NCBI GenBank assembly: GCA_964023205.1
Contig: OZ026833.1
Location: 34,822,366-34,886,365 of the forward strand
Length of the DNA stretch: 64,000 bases
Origin: Lutraria lutraria
Taxonomy: Eukaryota; Mollusca; Bivalvia; Venerida; Mactridae
Direction: 5' to 3'
The notes under the pieces: generated by a model
The model's input: the letters and a program-made list of their open reading frames with translations, nothing else
Told to the model about the DNA's origin: nothing
Databases searched by the model: none
Shown: positions 1 through 13,365 of the stretch, piece after piece
Numbering within the stretch: position 1 is the first letter of the stretch
Layout of the letters: each line of letters opens with the position of its first letter
Position numbers and translations under genes: made by a program

Positions 1-680
1 TATATGATTTCGTAAAATTGGCTTTTGCTGATAAGCTTTGCCGTGCCACTAAAAACCAGCGGTACGGATCATTTTCAAACGTTTACTGTAATATTCATGA
101 ATTTTTCAGTACAAAAACAAGCAGCCAACCATAGATCGAGTAGCGACGCTCTCGATTTTCTATACAAACTCATGTTTATAAACAGTTGCTTATTATTATT
201 TCATAGGTTTGCAAATTTCCGTATACTCCAGGGACGGGTTGTTCTCTCTAACTGGCTTTTATCCATACAGTCAATGATGCGATGCAATTTGAAAAACATG
301 AAAAATCGAAGATTTAAAATATAATACGACTCGAATTACGATCATAATAAATTTGCGGTAACTACCCGAACTCTCATAAAACTTTCCAGGTAGGCGCACA
401 ATTTGAAACCCAGGTACAGTTAATTTGTGATGTTGATATTTGATACGGCTTAATAATCAGTATTTGCCATTTGGAATACGTGCCCAGTACATGTATATAC
501 AAAGAGAACGTAAAATTCAAACTCTATCAGTTACTACACACTTATTTAAAATTCCCTCTGAATTTCGATATTGGTAAATTTAGGACTGGTATGATTCTAT
601 TAATAAAAATACTTTAAAGTTAAAGTAATTGATCAGAAGCGAACAATTTGCATTTAGTCACGTGACTTTAGTCACATGGT

Positions 681-725
681 AAACTGGTTCCCGTTCCATG
701 TTGCAGTGCAAAGACAAGTCCACAG
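681..725. repeat. Copy of the AAACTGGTTCCCGTT repeat
   Basis: AAACTGGTTCCCGTTCCATG, then TTGCAGTG and ACAAGTCCAC, matches the reverse complement of 24674-24744 with a short internal deletion. Confidence 0.5.
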
Positions 726-1070
726 TATCCAGCCTAGTCACATGTTTCTTTAGACCACAATGTTATTGCATCTTTCATCATCCAATTGTAACTAAATTTA
801 CTTTAAATGAATAGAATTATACTTAATAAAGCGTAAAAGTGAACGGTACATACAATATATCCGATGAGCAAAAATGCACCAACTTTTTGTTACATGGCTC
901 CACACACAGTTTTAGTTTAAAATGATTTAAATGTACACTGAAGTTCTATTAGTCGTTTTTTTTTCATTTGCACAATTCTATGGTACATGTATATGTTTTG
1001 TCCCTAACTTGTGACAATTCATCTTTTATTTTCCTTGTACTTCATTTCGTCTTCAGACAATTACTCACTC

Positions 1071-1282
1071 GTCCGTCCGTCCGTCCGTACAAACAAATTG
1101 GGTTTGGGTGACTCAAGGTTAGGGTTAGGACTCTTTGTTCAACTGGAGTCACTTAAAAAATGTCCATAAGTGGATTTATGTGGCTAAACTCGGGTTTATG
1201 AGGCTAAATTTTAACAAATTTTAACATGGGAAAGCCACTTAAGTATCCTATCGTTAGTAAGTTCGTCCGTCCGTCCATCCGT
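1071..1282. repeat. Two GTCC tetranucleotide runs
   Basis: GTCCGTCCGTCCGTCCGT at 1071-1088 and CGTCCGTCCGTCCATCCGT at 1264-1282, separated by unremarkable DNA. Confidence 0.7.
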
Positions 1283-3681
1283 TTGTTTTTCGAAGCTTTA
1301 ACTCGGTTAATCAGCCGGTCGTTACTCTATCCTCATACTTCACACAAACATTACACTTATAGTGTATTAGAATGCAGCATAGCGACTAAACTACAAATAA
1401 AGCATCATGAGCTTTATTAAAAAATACACGTAGATTTGAATTTTATACGTAAATGTCCATGTTACATGTTATTTACGTTCGGAAATTATACATTAACTGA
1501 TATTTTATGTTAGACCTAGTATGCATAAATTTAGTGAACTGTAAATTTGTAGAGAAAAAATAGACTCTACGTAAATTTTGTAAACTTGCCTTCTATCGTA
1601 GAATTGTGTAAATGAACAAAAACTGATTGATAGAAAAATTAATCATTCTCAAATATAATATAACTGCTTGTTAAACATGTATGCTAAAACTGCATTTCAT
1701 GTGACCATATTTGTATGTGATGTGTATAGTGATATGCTATATTTGATTGTTCCATCAGATCCGTTCGTCAATCCTATATTATGCAAATATGCATCCTTTG
1801 GGGGCTTTTTAGACTTTTAGAATAAAATGTTTCTCTCTCTATTCTGTAAGATTTTGTTCTCTCTGAAACTATTGGAACCAACAAACAAATATACGTGTTG
1901 GCAAACTTCACGATTCAGCGTCTAGCTGATACCCGGGTCTTGAAAATAGTACTGGCGGATTGCGTGCCGTTCTGTAATCAAACGACCATCTTCCTACACC
2001 TCGGCATGTGCCACAAATTAAACCAAAATTAATCAAAACAAAGGACATTTTGATATCTTTCTTAAAGAAAGTAATCTTCAGATTCTCTGAGGCCTTTTTG
2101 AAGTCATGATTACCTCGAAGTTAGGCGCTAACCTGTAATTAACACACATCGAGAAAGAAAGTACTAAAATAAAAGTCTGTCAGTAGATTTTTCATTGAGT
2201 CATTTATGACAAAAAAGGTTCAATATTTTTTCTTGGTGTCTTAGGAAAAAAGCAACTCTATCCGAAAAGTGATAAAACCGATTTATTCCAGCATCTGTTC
2301 AGGTAATCTTCTGTTGCCAAAGAAACGAATTATTCCTTGTTTGGGATATAAAAAAAACATCACATGCGATAAATCTACATGTACATCACTGATAGCTCAT
2401 ATGATAGCGTCAGTGTCTGTTAGCCAATGTACGTCCCATGATCTCTATTACGACGGTTCGGGCTAATATATTTTGACATATTTGTAAAAAATAAATGACC
2501 GTTATCAATACAAAATGCTTTTCCGCACAACCTATACTTAGGTAATTTAGATCTTAGGTTTATGATATCTTTGTCATCTAAATTAAAAATAACTGAAAAA
2601 TATATCCGTATTTTATCCATGTGTTTTAAAGCAAGTTAATTTTCAATTTATTCATTTGATTTCATCATGTGTTTATAACAGAGTTTCGTATATGATTTTT
2701 AATATCATATAACGTATGTCTCTTGAAATTCTTAAACAGAATGGTTGTATACATGTTTTATTAACATGTATTTAGAAAACTTTCACATGTGCGTGTCATT
2801 GTATGTATACAAATTTGACACAAATAAAGTATGAATATATTTGATATATCGTCCGCTTGTACCCTTCGAAATTCGTAGTAAATCATTAAAGACTAGGTAA
2901 CTAGAGTATATTATATCAAAGTTTCCAGTTGTTAATTGTCATTAATATAATGGAAGGAATTAATTAATCATACGTATATGGATTAGAAAGTGCATGCGTA
3001 TATTTGACCCATTGTCTACAGCTAGATCGACTTATGGATGGCTTAATGGTTCCTGGTTCAAGGTACGAACAAATCTGATTCCATCTGGTTTAATGCGAGG
3101 TAGGCCGGTAGCAAACCACATCAGTTGACATCAAAATGAACCAATCTGCGCTTTTAGAGCTATTGCATAAAAAGTTTTGTTGATCTTTCGTAAAATAAAG
3201 AATATTTTTACCAAATCATTTTAACAAATCATTGAATTTGAATACACTACCATCTTTGGATGATTTTCAAACACGACATGTATTTAGCATTTACAAGTAC
3301 ATCAGGGAATCTATATTGCAAAAAATGCCTGCATCTATACTGCTGAGTCATTAACACACCTCGAGTACTTTTCGCTTACTCGGATACTATAATACTCATC
3401 GTTTCACGAGAATGATAAAAAATACGTCGTTTCTTTTTTATTACAATACCCTACAATTTAAACATTTAATTACATTTTAATGACGTACTAAGAGGCCATT
3501 AATCCAACTCAATGATAACAGATGTGTCTTTTAATGTCAATGTTAGCACAAGTACACCGTTTTATAATCTTGTAAATATTGAGATTAGGTGCCGATCTCA
3601 AACTAAGATTTTCTGCAAAGATATCAGTTGTAAGTTTTAAATTATTTCCCTATATAATCTATATAGAGTTAAACTGGGCAA

Positions 3682-3728
3682 TTGTTATCTGACTGTGGTT
3701 TATCGAGTCATTTCAAGGGAGATAACAA
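3682..3728. repeat. Small foldback with TTGTTATCT arms
   Basis: TTGTTATCT (3682-3690) and AGATAACAA (3720-3728) face each other. The right arm lies in TTTCAAGGGAGATAAC, similar to the 59.9-kb foldback arms. Confidence 0.4.
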
Positions 3729-5589
3729 CATCGATTAAGACGGTTATTGGTTCAGTATTGTTCCATATGACAGGTCATTGATATATCGAAACTATATTTT
3801 TTGGAAACTGAACGATTGTTCATTTTTCCATAGCCGTGACTCGCTCAGCGCGCATTAATTTTGATGCGGACCAAAGTACCACAGTCATATTTCTACATCC
3901 GCCATGCAATTGTTAAACTGTCCCGTTCTATGTAAGTTCAGTTTCCATGAGTACTTTCAGTACTTTGATATGAACATATATATTTTGGAATAAGAAATCA
4001 CTTTACTTCATCAAATATTCAAATTGCTCCCAAATATGATTTTTTGAGTACAATCTCAAGTTTAGATCATTTGTGAAAAAGAAAGGACTGGCTTGTAGTC
4101 TCATATCTTGTTTTCAATCGTTGTTATATCAGTCAAATATGATACCTCAAATAAGGAACGCGTTGAAAAAACAACATATTTTCGGATTTATTACGATTGA
4201 TAAATATTGATTAGAGATAAATTACTGTGCCCGTATAAAATTATTTAGAGAACACTGGACAGTCTTTGAAAGTATACTTGTTAAATTGGTTCGTGGCTTA
4301 AAAATTAAAAAAAACTACGCGAATATAACATGAATTTTAAAATTTAAAGTGTACATATGAAGATGTTACCGTTTATGTATATTTATGTATATAAGGTCAC
4401 AGCCAAAGATTCAATAAGCTGTAAGCCTATAATAAATGTTTGTTTAACCTCAATAATAATATTACTTAGCTTTATTACATAAAGTATACACTATTACTGG
4501 GATTTTTAGGTACTATGTTCATATTATAATCTTCTTCAAATAATGAGTGACTTATAGGCCATTTGCGGGGTCGGGTATCCATAATCGTAATCAATGTGTT
4601 TATGAATACATGTATATACTGTTCATATACACAAGCCATTGAAACAAACAATTACTTACTTAAAAACAAATATATTTTACTAGTTTTGAATTCTGTAAGA
4701 AATATAAATAACCAATCTCATAATCGTATTATAATGCTGATTAATGATAATAAATAAAGAAAGATTCAGGTACTGATAAAATCGACTTTCAAATTAAGAT
4801 ATGTTGACCTCTCTCATCTAATTTAATTAAAAGACCATCTTACACAAATTTCGCAAAAATCTTCATTAAAAAATGCATTTTATAACATAATATTTTCCAC
4901 ATAAGTACGATGTTTAAAATATCCATTTCTGCACTTGATGATTTTTTTTTGTTGATGAAGTCGCATAATTCATGTCATGACTATTTTGTTATGTTTAAAG
5001 ATATATATATATATAATATACTTTTCATCATAAAATTTCTCCAATCACGGTGTGCATTCTGTGAACAAACTATACAATAATATTAGCATGTCAATGACTA
5101 AATTGTTTTAATTTTTTAAAATTATTAAGAAATAACTAACGATGCAATAACACGTAATACATTTCACAAATAAGATGAAATTACTAAAACTATGTCTAGA
5201 TGTATACGAATGTCATCAAAATATAAAATTATGTCCCATTTTTCTTGACTATAATCTCTCTCTAATGTTCAGGTTTTCAGCGAGATAATTCTTTAATGTT
5301 TCCTTTGCGGTAAATATCAAAGTGTGTACAACTTGTCTCCGTCTTTCCCGTAAGAGATATAATTATCATGTTGTTTTTAGAACTAAATCAATTTCTGTAA
5401 TGAAATTACCGTCCAATTACTGTAGACCATTTCCTCTGTCGTGTGCGATATTGTCTTTAAATTAGCGATCAATTGGTGTAATATTTGTCCGAGTAACATA
5501 TGTTAAGAGACTGGTCTTTTACATTATTACAAACCGTTAGTTTGCCATAAAGGGAAACAGTCAATTCACTATCCATAAGGTCTAAATGT

Positions 5590-5815
5590 ATTTATTGGAC
5601 AGGTAGCATGTTTCTGCGAACAGGTGCGAATCGTCCCGAATGAGTCGGCGGCACGCACTTTGATCTTGCCATCACTAAGGTAACCGGGACGCCCTTTTGC
5701 AGGCCTAATGCTAATTTCCTCCAATCAGACGTTGAAGACACCGGATTGATTCTGAAACGTGTAATATTATTAATTCCGGATAAGATCTTCGTTCTACGAA
5801 CCTCACTCATTATTT
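5590..5815. other. GC-richer non-coding island, unexplained
   Basis: Base composition is clearly less AT-rich than its neighbours, and the minus strand is open for 72 codons (MSEVRRTKILSGINNITRFR...), matching no family I know. It might be a conserved element, a repeat or an exon; nothing decides between them. Confidence 0.2.
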
Positions 5816-8716
5816 ACGACAATTTCGCTTTTCGCCAGTCCCGTATGTAAGAACTGGCGTTACAACTTTAACATTGTTTTAACAAAAAACTTTTACCGTT
5901 TTGGAATTAGTACAAAATTTCGTGTAAATGTCGTCATACGGTTTATATCCACACCACCAGGTAAGAAAACGATGTCGTAAAAAGTTGTCGTAAAATTGTC
6001 GTCTGGTCATTTTTAATTATTAATCGCCAGTAAGGTAAAATTCCTGCGTAATTAATGAGTAAACCTTGTGCGTCTCGCTACCCTGAATCCCTCATTTTTT
6101 ATGAATGATACCATGCAATTTTGATTTCGTTTCACACAGTTTAGGCCATGATAACTTTGCTGTCTTCTTATTTATTTATACTTTGTAACGACTGTAATAA
6201 ATTCTAAAGTACACATTTTGCCATCATTTATTCAACAAATATGGAAACTTCATATAAAATGGAATTAACTGACATTAATAAGATATCACCCAGTCTGATC
6301 AGAACTTTGACAGACTTTAAGACGTTCAGGATTTTCTTAAATGTTACGATTTGGAAATTTTGATTGTTAGGCAGAATTTATTTATTTCTGATTGGAGTTA
6401 ACTGTTAAGAATTAAACGTAGGTGAGTCGAGAAAGTCTGCATGAACACCTATCTTAATATTGTTTGTAATACCAAATATATTTATGCATGTTTAACCAAA
6501 AAATATTTTTGTAAAATTCGTTTCTGATCTTTGATTAACTCGATTGATTTCTACTTTTAGTACATCTGGATTACCCAGTCAAAGAATGACTTCGTGAAAA
6601 TGACATGTCGTAATGAATTGTCGTTGTTGTTGACAAACTCATATTCTATACAATTTCTATTTTCGTAGTATCGAACTGAATTAAGGGTACTATTAATGTT
6701 TATAACAATTAAACTAGCTCATACAGAACTTATTCTCCCCAGTTTACACTTAAATTATCAGGAAACTGTTGCATAATATTATCCATGATTCATTAACCGT
6801 TTTCTGGACATAACACTGTCAGAATTCAGAAAAAAATATTATTTTAATTCAATTATATTGATAATTGATTCATATATCGGACCATGAGTCGTATGTTTTC
6901 ATTTATCACAAAAACAGCTGAATGAGTATTTTGTTCAAAACAAAATGCTTATTATTGTTGTCGGCAAATCATCTTATTTTTGTTTGTGTAAGTTAAGCAT
7001 GATTATTCAAAATATGCGATAGAATTATACCTTTTTAAACAAAAAAAAACCCATAAAAAATACATTCTGTTTTCGATATTGTACATAAATGGTGCAGTTT
7101 ATGCTAAAATATCAAATTTAAGAACCCACTCATATAATATTATAATAAGTTTATACATTTAACCTAAATTTTATTAACTTAACTTCTTCAATACGTCTAT
7201 ACGTGCGTATGGTTAACCGACCGACCCTGTTTTTAAGTGCCGACAGTCAAATCCAAAGTACGAAATGGATCGGGACGAATAGTACCCCAAGGATACGAAA
7301 CGAATGTTTTGAAAAAAATATAGAAAACATTCGACCTACTTTCCCATTTTCATTTTGATAATGTTTAGCCCTAAAGTTCTATTATCTAGACATAAATATA
7401 TTTTTCTCAAAACAAAGATTTCTGCTGCTTAACGTAAGCGTACATCGCTGCTTACGTTTATTTATTAATGATTAAAGCTTTACTTAAAAATCTAAATTAA
7501 AAATGTTGATCATGATTTCCTTATTCTACACAATTATATGTGCAAATATATAAGGGGTAGTTCTGTTGTTTTATAACATTATTTTAATGACACACGTGCA
7601 TGTGTGACTGCATATTCAACACCCTCTTGATTTTGAACAGAACAGAACTTAAGTATTGCTGCTCATCATCACTAAACATATACACACAAATAAGACATAC
7701 ATGTATGTAGCTAAATTACATTGTTAATAATTTTCTGTGTTTTTTTAAATGTTTTTTTCGACCATTCATGTTATGCTATACAGTTATACATGTAGAAATA
7801 TCAATTGTATATTGTCATAGTCTTCACCACAAATGGTTTTGGAACGCTAGAATTATGTCTGTTGAATCATTACACGCTCAATCCCCAGGAACCTTCAAGT
7901 CCTCAGCTTATCAAAGGAGCATTTTAGCATACCATCAATAAAGAGACTAAAATAGCCTACACAATGTATACGATATTTTTCACAATGTGATGAATATAAT
8001 ATATTTATTGTATTCTATAAACATTACTTATAATATTTTTACGAGTCGGTTTTAGAGGCGGATCCATGATTTCAGTGTAGGTGCGGGCGTCATATTCAGG
8101 AAAGTAGTGGCTATTTCATTGAATGATATTTAATTTCTATTTACGGTCGGGTGCGCCCCATCCCCCTTGAATCCTCTAGTGGGTCTGATTTGTTGAATAT
8201 AACAGTTTGAAATGATTTTAAATATCAGTTACGTAGGACTTATGGCTGAATCAAGGAAAGATAGTGTTGTGTGTCGTGTACTAAGCTTGTGTTATACAAT
8301 GCATACCCGTTATACTAAGTTTCATCAATACATACAAACATTTATTTTAAATTTCTTGTTTCATTTTTTCAACTATCATCATTAGACAGTATCATGGTCT
8401 CAAATTCTTCTGGTAAAAAAAGGAAAGAAAACTGAAAATTAACTTTAATCTTTTCATAATTATAATAGCTAGTTGTGACTCATGAAAAGCATATCGTGAT
8501 AAATCGCGATATTGTTTATCTATTTGCGATTATGTATATCATATCCCGATTTTGATGACCTAATAGCGATACATATAACATGGATATAATATAACTAATT
8601 TCCTTGCTAGGGGTTTTATAGATTTCAATTTATGGTTTGTTATGAGATAAAGTTGTCGAGTTTGAACTTTTCTTTTTTTCATAAACGGAGTTAAACCTGT
8701 AGCTTTAATCTTCTTA

Positions 8717-8736
8717 CCCCCCCCCCCCAAAAAAAA
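8717..8736. repeat. Homopolymer run C12 then A8
   Basis: Twelve C then eight A; a low-complexity run that creates spurious short open frames. Confidence 0.9.
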
Positions 8737-10749
8737 CCCCTCGCAAATCGAAATCAATTATTTACATATTTTTGCATCCATAATCCTTTGTAATTAATTT
8801 GGATCGACTTTCCAATCCGTCTCAATGACAGTATATATAAAATTTACAAGCAATAATCGTTTTCATTAGGCCTTAAAGGTCACGGACTGCATAGTGATTA
8901 TATACACCCCTATACATCAGAACAAGCCTATATGGCTTATGGGACGGGATTGTTTTGTAAAAAATGTTGTTCGTTTTGTACATGCATTACATTACACATA
9001 TCCTCACTGAACATGTTGGTACTAAACATTAGAAATATAGGGAAAGAGAAATATCGCAACAAACTGTCCAACTTCGAGTGCATTCTTGAAAATTTCCAAA
9101 CCAGTTGAATCCATTGGCTTTATTTTATGAGAAATGCGTTTGCTGTAACGCGATGATATTGTTTTGTTCTTATAAATAGAGTGATAAACTAAATAGAGTT
9201 ATAAACAGACGTACACCGTACAGGGAAAAAACGAAAAATGCCGACAGTACATAGTTTTTTTACATTCAATGCGGTTCAATTTTAACGGTAGAAAACATTA
9301 TTTTAAACCGATACATCTGAAACAATATTTTAACATTTTCAATACGTGTATGTTACTGACCCATAGGTCATTGAAGTAATCGAGAAGTCCATGATGGTGT
9401 TGAATGTCTGAAACATATTTACGTGCTCTTAACAATGACTAAGGTGAACTGAATCTAAACCAACGATCACCTGCAAGTAACACGATGCTGTAATGAATAT
9501 TATTTTAAACAGTAACGTAATGACGAGACCATGACTGCACATTTCAATAAAGTATTAAAACAATATTTGAGGTTTGATTGATTCCCTTTTTAAGGATGGC
9601 ATATGTCCAGAGACATAAGTCTCATAATTTCCGGATATATATAACTTGTTTAGACTAAAAAAGTCTTATAATAGTCTAAAAACGCCCAACTTGACTTCAT
9701 TTTTCGAGTGATATGCGGTATGTATAGTTTAGATGAAATTTTACCCCCCAAAAAACTTGACAGTTACTTAAACTAGTACTAGCATGATACTCCATGTATA
9801 ATGGCTCCTGTGTGTCTGTATGCAACTTAAATAATGTTAAAGACAGGCGTAAAGCCGGAAAAATATAGTGTTAGTTATTTCAGTTAGGGTTTGCAAGATT
9901 AATACCAAAAGATATCAAGTGAATATGGAGCGGACATATGTTGGAAATGCTGATATATTATAGGTTTCGATGATAGAAAATGATTGACCGCGAGATTAAA
10001 AAAAAACAATGACATTCCTCTGAGTATTGTGTCTTATCAATTTGCCTTGAAGTCTATGGAAATAGCCAATTTTTCAAATATTAGCAAAAAGTACTCTATC
10101 TAAGCTGATAAAGAAACAACACATACTCACTGTACAAGCTCTTCATTAATTAGTATTTTCTATGATCTAACAAGACCAACAACTCTCACAAAATCTTCCA
10201 AATTTGACGTTGAAGAATTAAAATAGCTTAGGTAACTATCAAAGAAATACCAATTTTTCGGTGCCATGATATCACATTTTGAAACATTAGTAGCATCCTT
10301 AATAGCATCGTGCAGATGCGTAAAAATACTGAACATTACAGTTACATCTTAAAAACAACAAACAAGACACACAGTGAAATATATGGAAACTTTAAGTCAA
10401 TGGTATTTAATTCTTTAATATTGTTTTCGGGTCTTCATTGAACTGGATTACAAATATACGAGTACATTTACATACATATAGACAAGACATCTATTGACGC
10501 GCGAGGTCTATTATTTTCCAAGAGCAGGTAGAAGTTACACGCATTTATCAATGTTAAAATTATTCGCGAAGAAATCAATTTTTTTACCATTAAATGTAAC
10601 AATATATGAAAAAAAACAGTTGAATCGCGAATTCGGAAATGCGAAAGTTTGAAAAGTCTATTTTCAATATAGATATGATGCAAACCTATCAAATGCGAAT
10701 CTCCGAAAATGCGAATGTTCGTAAAGAAATTTTAGTCCCAAGATGCGTT

Positions 10750-11078
10750 CTTACATTATAGTATTAATTTATTTATATCTGTTATTTAACGACCCGTTCG
10801 ACAGCTATGGCCAGTTCATAGCAATCCTAGAGAGACTGGAGATAAGATACAGGAGAACCGGGCATTTATACAGGTTTTTTTTGTTCTTCATCGCGCCCGA
10901 AGCACCGGTACACCTCGCCCCCTTTCCTATGATTTTCTAGACACAGTACTTGGCTCGGTATTTGGGATGGGGACACTAAAAAGCGTCCATGAGAAATTTG
11001 AAAGGCGTAACCGAGAATCAAACCCATGACCTATCGTTTAAAAGACCATCGCGTTACCATTCGATCACTTATCACCAC
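10750..11078 (-). mobile_element. tRNA-derived SINE, minus strand
   Basis: On the minus strand an A-box-like TGATCGAATGG (11057-11067) is followed 32 bp later by a B-box-like GGGTTTGATTC (11015-11025), with CTTTTAAACGATAGGTC between them as in a tRNA anticodon arm. A non-tRNA body follows and ends near GGGTCGTTAAATAACAG at about 10790, similar to the GTTAAA-type 3' ends of molluscan SINEs. I found no target-site duplication, so the ends are approximate. Confidence 0.6.
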
Positions 11079-11345
11079 TTTACACTCTAATAAGATGCGA
11101 AAAATCGAAATGACAGTTTACGAGGCAAACACTCAGATAAGTTTCAAATGGCAATATTTTAAACAATAATCTTATAACTAAAGTATAGTGCTGACATTCA
11201 TTAAATTAAAATGTATACTATGTTCACTAATTATGATTACAATTTATGTGAACATAATTACATGTATTCCGCTATATTCATGCGAGAAACTTCGGCCTTT
11301 GTCGTACGAATACACACATGGACAATAATATACTGTACATGTTTA

Positions 11346-13362
11346 TGCTGGCGTCACACTGTCCCGAAGTTGACAGCAGATGTCCACACGAATGTGGAAT
11401 TTTGAACTTCGCGCGAAACTGGCCCCGATCCTAGTCAACAGCCAAATCAACAGCCGAATCAAGTACGATGCCTTACGAAGATCACACGATGGCACCCGAA
11501 CCACACACGAAGGCAGAACGAAGATGTGAATTTTTATTTAGATGTTTACCCGCAGGACACACGAAGGTTACACGATGGCTACACGACGTCGTATTGAGAG
11601 TACGATGCCTTCAAACAAGGTCACGAAGGCGTCATGTGACCTCCCGATGGTATAAATTACACATTTACTTTATTCAAATTAAAGTCAATTTAATTAACAT
11701 GACAACCAAGGCATAGAGAAACAGGGGTAGGAGGCTGCCCACTAAATGTTCAGAAGAGGAAAGCAGAGGCAACTGAGTAGACTTCACTGAGCTTCCAACC
11801 AAAGAGAGGGGCATAAAATCAATGCAAAGACACTTGTATTCTGCGTCGACCAGGGCCATGAGGACAAAGAGAAGAAGCCTTTGTAGTGTATGTAGACAGA
11901 CCCACTGTTCCAAGGACAAGTGACCACCACATGAGCCATCCAGAGCACCACAGCAGTGTGGAAATTGTCATCTCTTCTCAAACTACTCAGCAATGGCGGT
12001 TAATATTTCAGTTATAGTAGGACACTGGATCACATCAGCAGCAAACTCGGCTTCACATACTTCATATGTTGTAGGGTGATAGACAGGTTGAAACCGGAAG
12101 GGAGAGACTTTCTGTATCATGTGTTCTTCTCTTCTATACGACCTACCCTAAAATAAGTACATTATCTAATACGGGTGTCACCCTCTAAATGTTTACGAAG
12201 AACCCATTGATGTATTACGTGGGTTTAATCCAGGGATTCTGAAATGAAATTTAATCAAACAATAACTGTCAATAATAAATGCTTTGTAGATCACAATGCA
12301 AAAGTTACCTTGATTTCCACTATGTAGATAAGATTTACTACCCTGTGCGTATACATGTACGCTATGAAAGTAAAATGGCGATTGCGTGCTAAAAAAGTGA
12401 ACTATAGGTTGGGTCATATATTATTAAGATAGATATGACCGTACTTTTCCGGACTGAAAAATGTTAGTATTGGTGATGATAATGATGAAATGATGTACTT
12501 GTGGTCATGATAAGAATACAAATAAATTAGTGATGATAACATAATAAAATAACCCTATCACACAAGGAAGGCAAATAGCAAGAAATGACAAAAAGAAATA
12601 AGAAAATTTTCCTTTAAGAGGATGTACTGGGCCTGTCAGAGTTGTTCATCATGTTTTCTAAGGTATATATCACAAAGTTGTCTCATCATCAAAGTATGCC
12701 ATTCTGCAGTAAGTGAATTATGGATAAATGTGATTGAAGCTTGGAGAGTAACACATGCCTCTGTTCTGTAGAGTTGCTCAGGACTGACTGAGGAAGGTGC
12801 TCTATGACGGGCCTTTTATATATTCTCGTTACCATAACACTTGTGAAACGCTTGAGCTACTCAAAATCGGCTGTCTTCGTAGTCACCGTGGTTCCATCTC
12901 GATGCCATCGTACTGTAATACGATGGCTACACGACGGCATTGAGAGGGCTTCACGTAGTCGTGTTGCCTTCCTAAGACAATCGGGCGGCTTCTTGTTTCC
13001 TTCGTATTGTCTTCGTATGGCAAAAATGTCCGATAGCACCGATGATTACACGAAGAAAATACGATGATGACACGATTAAACAAGATGCCCTCACGATGGC
13101 AATACGAAGGGCAAAATGAACACACGAATTCAACACGAACATGATACTTCGCGTGGACCTTCGGCAATTTTTTGGCATGTCAAAGATTTTGTCACCGCTC
13201 ACGAAGTTGGTGCCGAAGCCTGAGAAACTGAACCGGCGGTCATACGATGGCTTAAGATGCCCTCACGAATGGCCCGATGTTATCACGATCACACCCGAAT
13301 TTGAACATTTCCTAAATCGTGTGTCCATCTGGTGTCTACTTCGGGACAGTGTGACGCCTGCA
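11346..13362 (-). mobile_element. PIF/Harbinger-type DNA transposon, decayed
   Basis: Terminal inverted repeats start TGCTGGCGTCACACTGTCCC on the left and, read inward from the right, TGCAGGCGTCACACTGTCCC. Similarity continues for about 45 bp. Both ends are flanked by TTA (11343-11345 and 13363-13365), the 3-bp target duplication typical of PIF/Harbinger elements. Next to each terminus lie many short degenerate units of the form ACACGAAGG / ACACGATGG, and a longer one (GATGGCTACACGACG) recurs at about 11575 and 12922. At 2,017 bp it is shorter than a full autonomous element, and its transposase is broken, so it is an inactive or deletion derivative. The minus-strand label follows the transposase remnant. 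Confidence 0.85.
11800..12063 (-). pseudogene. Harbinger-like DDE transposase remnant
   Basis: Reading the minus strand, three blocks in shifting frames match the order seen in Harbinger-type nucleases: FEKR-stop-QFPHCCGALDG (the stop is TGA at 11968-11970, where the family has Trp), then CPWNSGSVYIHYKGFFS, then VLMALVDAEYKCLCIDF. The Asp in ALDG (11938-11940) corresponds to the first catalytic acidic residue. A TAG at 11983-11985 and at least two frameshifts break the frame. The third catalytic region and the C-terminus are not recognisable. It lies inside the TIR-bounded element. Family assignment is by motif order, from memory of the family. Confidence 0.75.
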
Positions 13363-13365
13363 TTA

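Larger units (their letters stand above)
1..10749. other. AT-rich intergenic DNA
   Basis: No coding exon recognised. Contents are the listed GTCC runs, the repeat arm at 681, the foldback at 3.7 kb, the GC-richer island at 5.6 kb, the poly-C run at 8.7 kb and a GC-rich stretch near 8.05-8.19 kb that may be a dispersed repeat. The rest shows nothing. Confidence 0.7.

Noticed and set aside
1120..1130. Telomere-like GGTTAGGGTTAGG
   Set aside because: Only about two units, with no array and no chromosome-end context.
7431..7458. Hairpin AACGTAAGC / GCTTACGTT
   Set aside because: Only nine base pairs; expected by chance in a window this long.
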